Source: Trochalopteron elliotii
Lineage: Eukaryota > Chordata > Aves > Passeriformes > Leiothrichidae
DNA length: 64,000 nt
Reading direction: 5' to 3'
Assembly (NCBI GenBank): GCA_024734555.1
Contig: JANPWX010000056.1
Location: forward strand, 155,616-219,615
Position 1 is the stretch's first letter, and each line of letters opens with the position of its first letter. The notes beneath the pieces are model-generated. The model ran no database searches. It saw only the letters and a list, made by a program, of their open reading frames with translations, and was not told the origin of the DNA. The position numbers were made by a program, and so were the translations under genes. Below are positions 51,601 to 64,000 of the stretch, piece by piece.

Positions 51601-54600
51601 CTAATGCAACCTGAGCTGGAGCTCAGTAGGAACACAAACAATATCTTCTACCAAGCTGAGGCCAAAGAATGCTGCAAAATGTGCCCAGCCATAAAAGCTC
51701 CCATCCTGTAGCACAAAAGACCTAGTTTTTCTCTTTTCTTTGATAGTTTGGGCTGAATGATGCCTTTTAATTTTTTTTTTCCTTTGAGTATTTGAATAGT
51801 TGGTTTATTCCATAGAACATTTTATCATTGACAGGAATAGTTGATGTGGAGTTGAAACCCATCATTTTGATGTGAAGCTTTGTATTTCTCTTGTGAATGA
51901 TTAACTTGATTAAACACATTCAATCTCACTTTATTTCCCATTTATCATAATTATGCAGAACATATTTTTAATTAGAAGGAGGAATCCTTTCTTGCTTAGA
52001 TTGAGACAACCCTATGAAATCATGTACAGAGGTAGCTCTGGTTTTTTATTCTCTTAGAATGCTGTTGCAGTAAGTTTCAAATACTTCTCGTCAGCTGGCA
52101 ATTCCCTTTCACAGATAAGGTTGTAAATGTCTCAGTTCTGTTTGTTTTCAGAATGAAAAACCACTCTGTGTTAGCCCTTTACAGGCATTTTTAATGTGCA
52201 TTTGAAAGACATCCAAAATGTAAGAGTTTGGTTTGGAATTAAATAATTCTTGAAAGAAGTTGAGACATTCACAAGATCAGACAATTGTGTTGCATTCCAA
52301 ATGTGCATTCTCTTTTTGCTTCCAGATCATTTTTGTCCAAAATATTTTCTTTAGAGCAGATCCAAGAGCTTAGAGCTTTGCTAGGAATTAAATCTCATTT
52401 GCATTTATCTCACTTTTCCAACGAGTAGCCCTTTTTTTCATGCAGGATAATTCACCTACTGGTTGACAATATCTTACACTTCCTTACCCTGACAAACCAG
52501 ACAGTTCTGTGGGGAAGGAAATTTGTGTTAATCCAAAAATTAAAATTTGTGTCAAGTCATTGTGATTCTTTGTATTTTGGAGTTTGCTGACAGAAAAAAA
52601 TGCTTTCCTAATTCTCAATGTTTAAGCTTCAGAGAGAATGTTGAATTTGCAGTGCACTGCTGGTGGTGTTTTACTCTCCTCTCTGTTCCTGCCCTTTCCA
52701 GGTGAAATACCTTTCACCTTAAGCTAACATCCTGCTATGCCGAGATCATTTGGAATTATCCGACTGCTCACATGGGTAGAGAAGAGTTCTGTGAGCTGGT
52801 TTGGGATGTTGCCCTGAAGGTTTTCCATTTTTCATTGGCCTCCAGTTAAACACCTGACTTGCAGCAGTACAAAAGTAAACTTTGTGAAGAGGGGCAGCTG
52901 AGTAGGCTGAGGGGAGTTTTCTTTGCCTTGTGATCAATGAAAATTTCAAAATAGCACATTCTAGTGAGAACCAGCAGGAAAGACATGTGCATCCTCTTTT
53001 CACATTAAGCAAAGAAATGCAGGAAGCAAAAAACGTGCAGTAGGCAGGGTAGGAATATACCATGTAGAGACAAACTAGTGAGGCCAACTTCAATCTGAGC
53101 ACAAGACTAAACTCTTTCAGTCTGCTGAGACCTTTTACAGGAGCCTGATATTGTGGTTTAACCATGTTAAAAATGCTGAGTAATTTTTGGAATGCATAAA
53201 ATAACCACGTGAGCTCTACACCCTGTTCACACTCTCCTGACTAACCCACCCAAAGGACTGAGCAGTGCACAAAGCTGCAGCTTCTGAGTCCCTGTTAGTG
53301 TAATGTGTGTTGACTTTTAAGGAGGGGAAGATGGGTCAGCAAGCAGAAAGCATCTGGAAAGACTTTTTTCTTGTCTCAAAAATGAGTCCAGTATATCAAG
53401 GATAAACACTGGTACAGAAATATCTGCAAGTACCAAATCCTGCTTGATGGTTTGTTATAACTGATCTCTAAAGACAGAAAGCAAATATGAAAATACAGTT
53501 GTATTTGTTCTAGTAGCTGTACTGTACTTTCAGAAGGGTGTGTTGAGAGAAGGGTGGTTCACAGCTACAGATTCTGCAGTCAAGGGGAGGACCAAAAAGA
53601 AAACACAGAGTTGGTAACCACTGTGGCATTCCCCTGAAGGCTGCTTTGGTCAGTTAAATCTAATTAATATGGCCTGTTTGTGTCATTGTGTGGATCAGAG
53701 TGCTCATATCCATTAGAGTTTTGAATACAACCTTTGGTGTGACCAGCAACCTTTCTTCCTACTAAGTGGAAAGAGAAGCATGTTCTCCAACACAGAGACC
53801 CTGTTCCTACAGGCTTTGTGGGGCTGTCTAAAGGATAAATAAATTGCAATAAATGAGTTAGCACAGACAGGGGAAGCAGTACAGTCACATTACAGAGGCA
53901 TTCTGCCCAGTTTAACATCATCTTCCTCAGCAGAGCTGAGAAATAGCATTGTGGGATGGTAGATGAAAATAACTGTACAGCACGTTCAAAACTCTCCATG
54001 CTGAACCTTTGTAAACCTTTATTGCAACCTGTTCAAATATTTCCTGTGTCTTGGAGGAGTTCTGCCATCAGCCAGCCCTGTCTAGGGTTGAGCTGTAATG
54101 AGTCAGTCCCTAAATGAGGCTCATCATTGGAAGATGAAAATAGGACAAAAAATTTCCCCAAACTATTTCAAAAAGGACAAATCTGGTTTGGGCTTTTACT
54201 TAATCCAATTACGCCTTTGTCAAATATCTCATGATGATTAAGATGTGGGTAACTTTTTAACTTCAGAGATGTCCCTTTATTGTAGGGTAATTTGAAAGCT
54301 GTACATGTATCACAGGTTTGAACTAAGTTCTCAGCTGTCATTGCTGAGCAGTCCAAATGCTTTATTACAACCATGTTATATAATTAGGTGAACAATTACA
54401 TTACTCTGAGTGCCATCATGGTCTGAGAAATGAAACAAACAACTGTAAAATCACCTGTAATTATATAGTTCCAGCATGATTGAATCTAATGCATTCTGTA
54501 AATGTAGAGTGCTAGCCTTTGTGAAATGGCTGAGTTATTAATTCAAAACTGCCTGTATTATCTAAAAGGAACATGTATGGAGCCCTCCTAGCAACTCTAC

Positions 54601-57600
54601 AATAGAAAGTTTAGGTGTTATATTAACTGTGTTTGCTTTAAAACTGATCCAGTGACAATTTTTAACTAAGGGATATTCAATAGCTGAAATTCACCTTAAC
54701 TGCTAAGATAATTGCTATATGCTCACTATAGCATTAAAACACTGAGTGTATTTCATAAATGAATAGTTCTGTTGCAGTTTCTTATTGATATGTTTTTGCT
54801 TAATGGTGGTGTGGTGTGAGTACTGTAATTATCATTAGCTATTCATTTTCCATGATTTCCTTGGGATTTTTTTTTCATTTACTAATGTTCTATAATATAA
54901 TGCTTGTTGAATTAACGTTTTCCAGTTTTATGTTTCCCCTGCTGAATACATACATATAGTGTGCTGCCAAAAGACTTATGGTTAATGGAAAATATAATAA
55001 AATTTAGTTGTTCCTTTTGAGGGATCTGAAATGGTGTTTCTCTGAAACAAGTATCTGTTACTCTAAGATGAATTAGTGCAAAGAAATGTGCTCAACTTAA
55101 AGATAAAATGCAGGTCATTGTAAATGTGACTGAAGGAAATCAAGCATCATCTCTGTCAAATGAAGTCCTCTCTTTCAATGGCATTAATATCATGTAATAT
55201 CTGGCCAGGTGGGGTTGGGCCAGGCAGTGCCCTCTGCAGCTCTTAAATTCATCTTGGCAAGATGGTGCTTCACTGCAGGGGAGGCATTTTTATTGTTTGT
55301 GACTGGTTACAAAGCTATGTGTAGTTTCCATGAATGTAAAGGATGTCTTACAGAAAAAAAAAAAAAAACCAAACAGAATGTGTAATGGCATTGTCACTAA
55401 ACAATAAAAAATGGGAGAGAGCTCTTTGTTTAGTATTTTCAGCAGAGTGAGGTAGCACCTATTTGTAACAATTTTTTTACATTAAAAATGGCTGGGAGGA
55501 CAGTTTAGATTTCTTCTGGAATGTCTTTAAGTGCAATGATATAAAACTGCAATCACAAAAGCAGAGGTCCCAAATAAGCACCCCAAAAATAGTATTTTAG
55601 ATGGGATAATGCTGATTTTACAGACTAAAATAGCAGCAGAAGCTATGGAAGTTATGCATAAGTCTGTAGTCCTACTCTTGTGAGGAGTTGGCATTAGAGA
55701 GGGCCTGAAAGAGAGATCAGATGAAAAGAAAATAAAAAAATAACTAGTGTTCTAAGAGCTTTCAGAAAGTCATGGCTTTTCTAGGAGTGATGAAGACTTA
55801 AGTAGCTCTATCTCTGATTCTAAGTATTTGTTAATATTTTTCCAATTTTCAAGTATTAGGGGAAAGGGTCCCACTATTTATTTAGGTAAGATAGTACCAA
55901 ATGCAGAACAGCTCTTTGGATTCATATTTGAAGGGGATGTATGTTGATTTCTGCATATCAGTGCAACCTCTTGGATCATATTTATGTTATCCTTTGTGTC
56001 ACTCCTGCAGTTTCATCACAGAGGCTTGACAATGGATATGATTGCAGTGGATATCAGATGTGCAGGCAGACAATTCCTCACAAAATCACATGGCCTGTGT
56101 GGCAGAACTAATGCAAAGGAAAGCGTCTTCACGTTAAAGAAAGGCTCTTTGTCTGCTCCCTTTGGGATGTTAACGGTGCATTCAGGTCTCCAGGAAGGGA
56201 TGAACAGTTGCTGTGTTACAGAAAGGGTGGCAGAACTTCTGAGGTTGTCTAACCCGGTGAATCCCTCTGAGCATTCTCAGATGCTGCAGTCAAAGAGGGG
56301 AGTTATTGCACAAGAAGTTTTAGAAAAGCTGCTTCATCCTGGGCAGTCTTGTCAGAGCTGTCAGGAGAGTTTGACATAATTCTCTTTCCCCAGTGTCTTT
56401 GCAGCTGTATCTACTCAGAATGTCTGCTAAAGTGGCATTCTTAATTGATTTCTGAGAACTCTTTTTTTTTTTTTTTTTTTGCCTGGTGTTTTGTATTTAG
56501 GCTGAATTCTGGGGTGTTTTAGGCAGAATCTGATAATATCTTTGAGAGGAGACATGTTTATCAGCCTCACAGATGATGAATGGTGTGCAGGGAAGGAGTA
56601 AGGCACTAAAGAACTACTGCTGTGTGGATGAATGATTTTACAGGTTTGCTGGCAGCTTCAAAATAAAAATAACTATGTTCAACATAAGCATTATTCTAGG
56701 ATTGAACAAAACATTTCTTCAGTTATATAAGGGCTGGTATGAACACATATGAAAAACATATCCACCTTTCACATTTCATAATCCTGTGAAGGCAGTGCTC
56801 AAACACCTGGGAAGCTATTTCAGAAAGTGAGTGTCAAAAATGTAAAATCCAGGAGTATTTAAAATCTGAAAAGACAAAACTGGAGGTTTGTCCCAAGGGT
56901 AGAATGAAGAAGCTTCCATGTAAGCTTTGTCAGAGAAGAGTGAGCCACCTGCTTTTAAAATTGGTGAAACAGATGACTTTAATGATGGTTGTATCAGCGT
57001 GACTTCCTGACAGCAGCGCCTTTCTACAACTGTTGTGACCTCAGTGCAGTCCTAGTCAAAATCTTCTCCCTAAGTCACTTTATGAAGTCATTCTAATAGT
57101 GTTTCCCCATGTATTTACAACATTACAAAAGGTACATGTGGCATGGCTTATTCCCTTACAGTATCAAACACGCTTGTTTCTAGATGGGTGTTCTCAGAAG
57201 GAAAAGCCTAAACAGTAAACAAATATGATGTAACCAATGTTTTTATTTAGGTTTTAGCTCAGAAGTATACTTAAGTGCTATTATTGCCATTCATTTTTAT
57301 GACAGTGTAATTATTCCAAGAAGGTCCTGTAGAACAGTATCATATTCACCAAACCTTACAGCTTCCCTTGCTACAATAACTTGTGCAGCACTATCAAATT
57401 TAATGAATGTTTACATTCTTCCCTCATTAGTAGATTTGCAATTACTGAATTTCTGTTAAAATACACTGCTTTCATTCCCAACTTTTCTGTCTTCCTGAAG
57501 TATAGAAATAAAACCAAAGCCATAGATCCCTTTGCACAATTTCAAGTGGTTTTGTCCTCAGGACTGTGCCATGTGGCAGAATTCTTTCATGGAAGATTCT

Positions 57601-59560
57601 CTGAATTGAAGTTGATGCTTCTAAGTCTGTTTGAATGAAAGAACCATTAAGATTTTATCTATGTGATGATTCAGGGAAGCTTAAAACAAATCAAACCAAA
57701 TTAGCATCCTATGTAGGCTTCTTGTTTAGAAATGAAGTGACCTTAGCTCATTCTGCTGCTTTTCCTCTGCCTTACCCTGCAGTGCTGTGTTCTCTGTTCC
57801 TCTGAGGAAGACACTCCAAGATGAAGTTATTTATTTCTCATGACATTTCTAGCACTTTGGATAGTTAGCTAATGCACTATAATTTTAGCTTATGCTCTTT
57901 CAATTAGAAAGACAAATTTCTTGTATCGCTCATTTACTGGCTGTTTTCATGCTGCATTCATTATCTGTCCTGTTCCACAGGAACAGGCTTTTAAATTGGG
58001 AATGGGTCAAGAGAGCACGCTCAAAATGACTTCTGACAAGCAGCTGACATTTTTCTGCACCTAAGATGTTCTAATCTTCATGCTAATAAGGAGATTTATT
58101 CTCACAGAGTTTAATAATTGTTGATGGCTTTGGAAATAAAGAAGAGGTACTTAAGTCACGAACAGCGTGTGCTGCTGCAGGATGTGTGGGCTCAGTGGAG
58201 TGGCACACAGCTCTTGTAAAACTGGAGACCAGGCATGTCTTTAATGGAAAATGTTAATAAAAGAGGAAAATTCTGATGATACCTTTTATATAACTGTCTT
58301 TGAATTTATTTTTTTTTTTATTCTTTAGGGAAGCATATTAAACAAAGGGAACAGTAAGTAATTTTTGATTCTGGAAATTAGATCAAACAAGCATTTTTTA
58401 AAATTAAAACTTTGCATGTGAAATGGCACTTTAGGACAGTTTGAGGGAAATAATGCAAGCAGTAATAATATTAAATTGCATCACTAGGTTGCCACATTTA
58501 GATTTTTCAGTGTTGAAGTCTGATCCAATAATTGTAATGATACTGGTGTGGTTCCTCAGTAATGAGATGATTTAGTGAAGCCTATTTATGTGCAAAGGTT
58601 TAGAGTTTTGCTCTTTTTTGATTTTGCTAAAGGTGACAGATGAAAGCAAAAACAAGCCTCTTGTTTAGAATGCACTATCTGAAGTGGTCTTTATGGTGGA
58701 GTGTCAATGAGGGAAAAGAATTGGAGCTGTGAAAACCTATATTGTTGCTAAATGAAATTTATAGCTTAAGAATTTTAGACCTAATTTATGTCTTGCAAGG
58801 GTGATATTTTTGGATCTTCAAGCCAAATTTAACCAGCCATCAGCTGGCATCTTCATATGTGTTCATGCAACTAAAACCAATGGTGCCTTCTGCCTTTCTC
58901 CTGGTGATGCACTACTCCCACAAGTTCCTTTATGCATCAACAGTGAAATCTAGAGTACTTACAAGCCAAATTGATGTCCTACTGCACTAAATTTACATCA
59001 AACACTAGAGTGCTTCCACATAAATACTTCAATCTAGGCTTGAATGTAAGCCTTGTTTGTGGGTGACATATGAACATATACTTTTTAATTTTCAGCAAAG
59101 AGAAAATATTATTGTCAAGAACTACACAGTTATTCACCTATGGCTTTTTGAATGAATGATTTATGTTCTATCTCCACACGATTTAGATGTAATTTATATG
59201 GAGAAGCCATGACAGATGCCCTCTGTGTATATTACTCCAAATTGGTATCTATCAAGATTGAATGCTTAGCACACAACCTTGCAGATTGCCTGCAATCTGT
59301 AAGTGAGGGAGCCATAAAGGGGAGCAAGAAAGCAGAAAAAGCACTCAGATCTACATAAGTATGCAAATATGGCTGGTGGAGGGGTTCAAAATCACAGCAA
59401 TGCTTTGGGGAAGACCTGGGCACATTTATCAGCTCTATAGATATAGAGTTATAGAAGGTTCTATACATTCGAAAAGGGGTTTTTAGTCCAGAAAAGATGT
59501 AGCTGGTAGATAAGGAAAGAGCATAGCAACTGGATGTCAGGCTTAACCAGCATTCCTTTG
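48641..59560. other. Gene-free AT-rich DNA (about 11 kb)
   Basis: No exon is supportable. Notable points are A15 at 55354-55368, T19 at 56462-56480, a short GT run near 50949, and a 131-codon plus-strand open frame at 55984-56379. That frame is preceded by an acceptor-like CTCCTGCAG ending at 56010 and is treated as a finding, not a gene. A 139-codon minus-strand frame at 52746-53165 has no domain. Confidence 0.5.
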
Positions 59561-59591
59561 AATGTTTGTTCCTAAAGAAAGAACAAACATT
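59561..59591. repeat. Perfect 11-bp inverted repeat with 9-base loop
   Basis: AATGTTTGTTC (59561-59571) and GAACAAACATT (59581-59591) are exact reverse complements around CTAAAGAAA. It can form a hairpin in DNA or RNA. The stem is too short for a microRNA precursor. Confidence 0.85.
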
Positions 59592-61096
59592 TGCAGAGAA
59601 ATGATATTTCTTTCTCGGTAGAAATAGGCCAGGTTAAATGGCAATAAATCAGCAAGGTGCCTTTTAGTCTTGTTTTTGTATAGCTCTAAACTATAAAAAT
59701 ACTCATCTTTTTTTCAGCTTTTGACTTAGGAGGTGCAGTTTCAATGCCCATACTCTGTGCAGGCCACTGGAGTTTGGACAAAGAGTCCCTTACCCCTGAT
59801 CCAAGGGAAGAAATCTTGGGAATTGGCAAGTGTGCTGCATGTGAGGTGTTCCAGGGCTGTTTGTGGGCCAGGCTCTTGTGAGGCTGTGCAAGTCCACTGA
59901 TGGTAGCTGAGACATATTGCTCTTCCAATTATTTTAAAAGGAAAAAGTTTCTGCCCTGTTGCTTGGAAAATCAGTACAAGCTCATCTGCAATGCCAGTGA
60001 CCACTAAGGCTGTGTACCACATGGTGAATTCTGTATTGAAATTTCACCAAATTCTGCATTTCAGTGAAATCATAATCATGCTTTCACTGAAACGAAAAGG
60101 TGCTGTGTGAAGGTGTCAGAGCTATGAAAACTGAACTTTCAAAATTGGTTTTCATGACACTTTTGGCACTCTGAGTTAGACTCACATGGATAGCCATATA
60201 GATGCATTTTAACATGCTCCATTTAGGACTAGGTTAAAATAAAAAGAAAAGGCTCTGAAGGTCACAATGGGAAAGAAGACTGGATAAAATGGAAACATTT
60301 TTATTAAAAAGATCTAGAAGGAATATGAGTTATGAGACTTCTGTGAGGAACAGGCAGCCACCCTTGCTATGCAGCTCACCTGCAAGGCAAACAACTGGCA
60401 CAAAGAGCTCCCAATGTTGTTTTTTATTAAAGAATGGCATGCAAAACTACCTAGAACCAGAATGGAACTGGAGATAAATATCTTGTTATCATGGTTCTTT
60501 CTTGGGAGCTGTGCCTGAATTGATGCACTGGGGATAGATGTGTTAGCTAAAGTGACATCAACATCTAAAACAAACGAATCCCCCTGTTATCCTAAAACAT
60601 TAGAATGGTGTAGGTGCAATTTTCTGATAAACACATCTCAGTAGTGAAGAGTGGCTGGGGGAAAGGAGAATAAGCCAGTTACATCTGAGATAATAAAAAT
60701 AGAGTTTCCTGTATGTCTCCATCTATCAGAGAACGGAGATATAGAGCATTTTTTGCAATATTTAGAACTTATTTCTCTTTTCTTTTACACCACTGTAATT
60801 AGATTAAATGAAGTAATTCCTTATCTGCTCCCATGTAAGCAGGAGGCAGGTTTCTAGGGCTGGCATGGCACAGTTTTTAATTAAACAGCACTAATTCACC
60901 AGCGGGTAGTGTTATTAATTTCAAGTAATTCTGTGAACTATTGTAAATTGTGATTTTAAAATTATTAAATGTTGAAATGTTCTAGCACTAGTGGAAAAAA
61001 AAATATTTCAAGAGGTTCTTATTATTTTACTCAACAGATAAGAATAAATATTATGTTTTTGTTTAAAATTTGCCAAGAATTTCCACCTACATATAC
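59592..61096. other. Gene-free AT-rich DNA
   Basis: Apart from the inverted repeat at 60059-60092, no exon, RNA gene or named repeat is visible. Confidence 0.5.
60059..60092. repeat. Perfect 11-bp inverted repeat with 12-base loop
   Basis: TTTCAGTGAAA (60059-60069) and TTTCACTGAAA (60082-60092) are exact reverse complements. Each arm is itself nearly palindromic (TTTCA.TGAAA), so alternative pairings are possible. It lies about 500 bases from the hairpin at 59561-59591. Confidence 0.85.
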
Positions 61097-61279
61097 TTTT
61101 TTTTTAAAAATTTTTTTTTTTTACTTTATAGTCCTAAGGAATTATAAAGAAAACTTTCTGGAGCCTATTTTTTATTTAGTTTAAAGTGAAATCATAAGCT
61201 GTCAAAGGATAGCTATAGCTATGAATGGGGGGGGGGGGGTGGTTGCCTGCCAGTGCGGGAAACCAAAAAAAAAAAAAAA
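61097..61279. repeat. Homopolymer cluster including a G13 run
   Basis: In under 200 bases there are T9A5T12 (61097-61122), a palindromic AGCTATAGCT (61211-61220), G13 (61227-61239) and A15 (61265-61279). C10 follows at 61721-61730. Runs this long are prone to length error in sequencing and to slippage in the genome, so the exact counts may not be reliable. Confidence 0.85.
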
Positions 61280-62824
61280 TTGCACTGCATTTATGCTGCC
61301 CTTGCTGAGCACTGCTGGGGAACAGGGCCTTTCCCTCAACTGACCAGCCCTCCAAGCAAAGTCTTTCCCTAAACTTCACTTTTCCTCTGATGAACTTACT
61401 TGTTTTGGCTGTAAAAATCCTGTTGCTATGAGAATGAGACAATTTCCCCACAATTGCTGTTTTTTATGATAAAGGAGTTGCTGTGCTTTAGTTCCTGCTC
61501 GCCGTGGTGCTGTGCTGGCTCACTGCTGAGCTGTTTGTTAGGAAACAGCACAAGAAAATGTCAAGGGGTTTTTCTTACAGAGCCAGAGAGATGGGAACGT
61601 ATTTGTGACAACATCAATTTATGGAACGCTGCTTACGTCAGCCTTAAATTAGTGATACTTAAATGTTATTCTTAAATCACATTTTCTCAAGCACTAAAAA
61701 CGTTAGAGAACAAACATACACCCCCCCCCCAAAACATTTCCCTGTTTTAAAAGCATTTATTCTGTAATGCATAGCAACTGACAAGTAGATTACCTTAATT
61801 TACTGTACAGAATAAATACCTGCACAGAAAAGGACTTTATCTAGACAGTCTACACATATCTTTGATGACAATGTAAATTCCTAGTGTGTAATACAAAATA
61901 TAGAATGTCATAAAAATATTTCTAGCTAAGAAAGGATCCATTCTTAAATGTTTCTTTCAATTTTAGCCCTTAAATGAGTTTCACTTCCTCAGGTGCTATA
62001 ATTAGATACTCCATTTGGCTTTGCTTATCACTAAATAGTTCAGCCACTTATTTAGCCTGAAATACACATGCCTCTTCTAATGCACTGTAGAAACTAAATA
62101 GACCCACAAAGACTATTAAAAATGAAAAAAAACCCAAATAGGTACTCTTGAATAAAGCATTGCTTTCTCATGCTGGGACCCTGGGGTATTGGAAATTTGT
62201 TTTGGTCAAATTTTGTTGGATGATACTATTACTTTAAAAAGTAGGTGGGAGTTTTGAAGCTGGGAAGCCAGCTGCAGTGATTCCCACTGGGACAGAGGAG
62301 GCAAAGTCCTTGCTAGGACTGAAGGTGGGTCTATTCAGCTGTAATCAGTCCTGAGGGTCTGTGGGGGGTCTCATGATGCTTCTCCCCTCATATCCAGGTC
62401 TTCAAGTTAAATTGTCCTGTGAGTGTTGCCCTGTCCTGGGGAGGTAAGCTCAGCACAGATGAGGCACACTTATTGCTGCTCCTAACAATTATAGCCCAGA
62501 AAAATCTAAAATACTGATTCAATATTCATTGAAACATTTTTTAGGTGGTTTGGTAACTGATAAGTGAAAAGTTAACAGGAGAATTCTTTGTTTTGCTGTA
62601 GTTTCTACTTAGTCGAGTAGTTTCTGTAACAACAGAAAACACAGTGATGTTTTCAAACTGAGGGTTTAAACTCCTTTATATTGCAGAAGCAGCAGGAGAG
62701 GAGCTCTACTTCTGTGACATTACAAATGCAGAGACACTTTTCCTTAGGAATATGAATCACCTCATTTGCTCGTGTCTAAAGGGTGTACCAGCTTTTAAGC
62801 AAGCAGCTTAGGGAGGAAAAGAAG
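61280..62824. other. Gene-free DNA
   Basis: Apart from C10 at 61721-61730, I see nothing beyond ordinary AT-rich sequence with GC-moderate patches near 61290-61350 and 62160-62470. No exon or repeat family was recognised. Confidence 0.5.
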
Positions 62825-62847
62825 TTGCTAATTAGCAAATGCATTTG
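62825..62847. promoter_or_regulatory. Two overlapping palindromes with homeodomain core (candidate element)
   Basis: TTGCTAATTAGCAA (62825-62838) is a perfect 14-bp palindrome centred on TAATTA, the homeodomain core. CAAATGCATTTG (62836-62847) is a perfect 12-bp palindrome overlapping it by three bases. Paired symmetric sites of this kind suit dimeric homeodomain or POU-type binding. The surrounding 62770-63010 segment looks non-random. Function is inferred only. Confidence 0.3.
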
Positions 62848-64000
62848 TATGCTCGTTATTGCAGCTGATTTATATGGCAATGGCAGTATAAATCTGAGAA
62901 CAAAATTCACATGTCAGCTTTGGTCTTTTGAAGGCCTTTTTCAAACCTCTCAATGCACTTTTTTTGTACAGCTTTGCAGGAATATAGGCAAACCTCATAA
63001 ACCCTATAATTCTAGGTTTTGGTATAGATAACTTCTTAGTTTTCTTTAAAAGTTTAATTAAATTACTGCATACCTTGGCAAGGTATATTTGTGTGAGACA
63101 GCCTAGAAATTCTCATGTGTAACGATATATCATCAGATAAAGATCTGTCAAAACAAAACCTTCTTTAAAACATAACTTCACAGCCACTTTCATACAGAAA
63201 TATCCCCTTAAAAAGTGTTGATCTTAACTGGTAAACAAAATTCTCTGATTTTCATTACTGATGACATTTAATAGCTTTCTGCTGAGTCTCCAGGACAGAA
63301 GCAGCCCTTGTTGCCATCATACTTAGTATAAGCTGACAAAACGTTGTTTGCATTAGAAAGTCTCATATCAAATATAAAAACCCTCCAATTTTATTTTAAG
63401 GTTTTCCTCATTGCAACTATGCATAAGGAGGGGAAAGAGGTACTCTGCCAGCCAGTGTAGCTACATTATTTTATCCCCAGTTAATAACAGTGCAGGATTA
63501 TTGCAAATCCCTTGAGGGTGGGCTGCAGCACACTGTGTGTTTGGGGATGGACAGAAAGCAGGTGCCTTTGGTGTCCCCTGGGCACCAAGGTTTGTGTGTC
63601 TGACAGGAGCTGAGCTGACAGGGGTGCTCCAGCTGCTGCTGCCCCTTGCCTGCAGCTCCAAGGATTGCTGCAGCTCCCTGCTCCAGGGGGAAGCTGTCAC
63701 AGATTTTGCCAGGGATAGTGTCCTACCAGATCAGGCAGCTAAACTGAGACTGTCTCATCCCCAGGATCAGTGAGAGAGGAGAGGATAGAAGGGGGAAGGG
63801 GACAGGGCAGAGATGCCTTTTTATTTCCCTGCTTGCCCTGCAGCCTTTGGGCCAGTTGCGCCAAACCCTGCACTGCAGGGCTGGTGCCAGGAGCTGCACC
63901 AGGCAGATGTTTGCAGTGAAAGCACCTCCTGCAAAATAAGGATTTGCAGGTCCAATCTCTCTGCTGCTGCTGCTCAGGTATCTAAAAACAGACTGGACCA
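62848..64000. other. Gene-free DNA, GC-rich at the right edge
   Basis: The sequence to about 63500 is AT-rich and plain. From about 63520 to 64000 it is GC-rich but has few CpGs, with many CTG/CAG-type words (GCTGCTGCTGCTCAGG near 63963). I see no convincing splice sites or long coding frame, so I cannot say whether this is the approach to another gene. Confidence 0.4.

Noticed and set aside
52746..53165. 139-codon minus-strand open frame
   Set aside because: It has no domain, a mixed composition and no supporting signals.
63520..64000. GC-rich right edge as a promoter CpG island
   Set aside because: It is GC-rich but nearly lacks CpG, unlike a true CpG island.

Overview
This window is vertebrate nuclear DNA, most likely from a bird and plausibly a passerine. 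It is AT-rich, CpG-poor and almost free of coding sequence. The only mobile elements I can name with confidence are CR1-clade LINE fragments. They carry the typical avian 3' end, with TTCCAACC and degenerate ATTCTATG octamers when read on the minus strand. I see no L1, Alu or B-type SINEs, so a mammal is unlikely; a non-avian reptile is not excluded. There are no bacterial-style operons, phage genes, CRISPR arrays or recognisable rRNA or tRNA genes.

Layout. Positions 1-144 are the end of an intron. Positions 145-284 are the last coding exon of a plus-strand gene, whose 46-residue C-terminal tail I do not recognise. A probable 3' UTR follows, with the first AATAAA at 1077-1082. From there to 64000 I find no exon I can defend: this is a gene-poor intergenic region, or the intron of a gene whose exons lie outside the window.

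The desert holds four minus-strand CR1 fragments: about 13177-13607, 25181-25251 (with a target-site duplication), 46783-46825, and an old reverse-transcriptase piece near 48190-48640. It also holds a possible MIR-type fragment at 13115-13160, short tandem repeats (9669-9748, 16239-16288, 16465-16503, 46956-46993), perfect short inverted repeats (15947-15972, 45779-45798, 59561-59591, 60059-60092, 62825-62847), and a cluster of homopolymers at 61097-61730.

The most unusual stretch is 20061-21292. This block of about 1.23 kb has roughly 26 CpGs, against about four in the next kilobase. It is flanked by 9-bp direct repeats and, read on the minus strand, ends in a short A-rich tail. It looks like an inserted sequence, possibly a retroposed RNA copy, whose source I cannot name. 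I find no convincing new molecular system; the findings below are local sequence oddities with stated tests.
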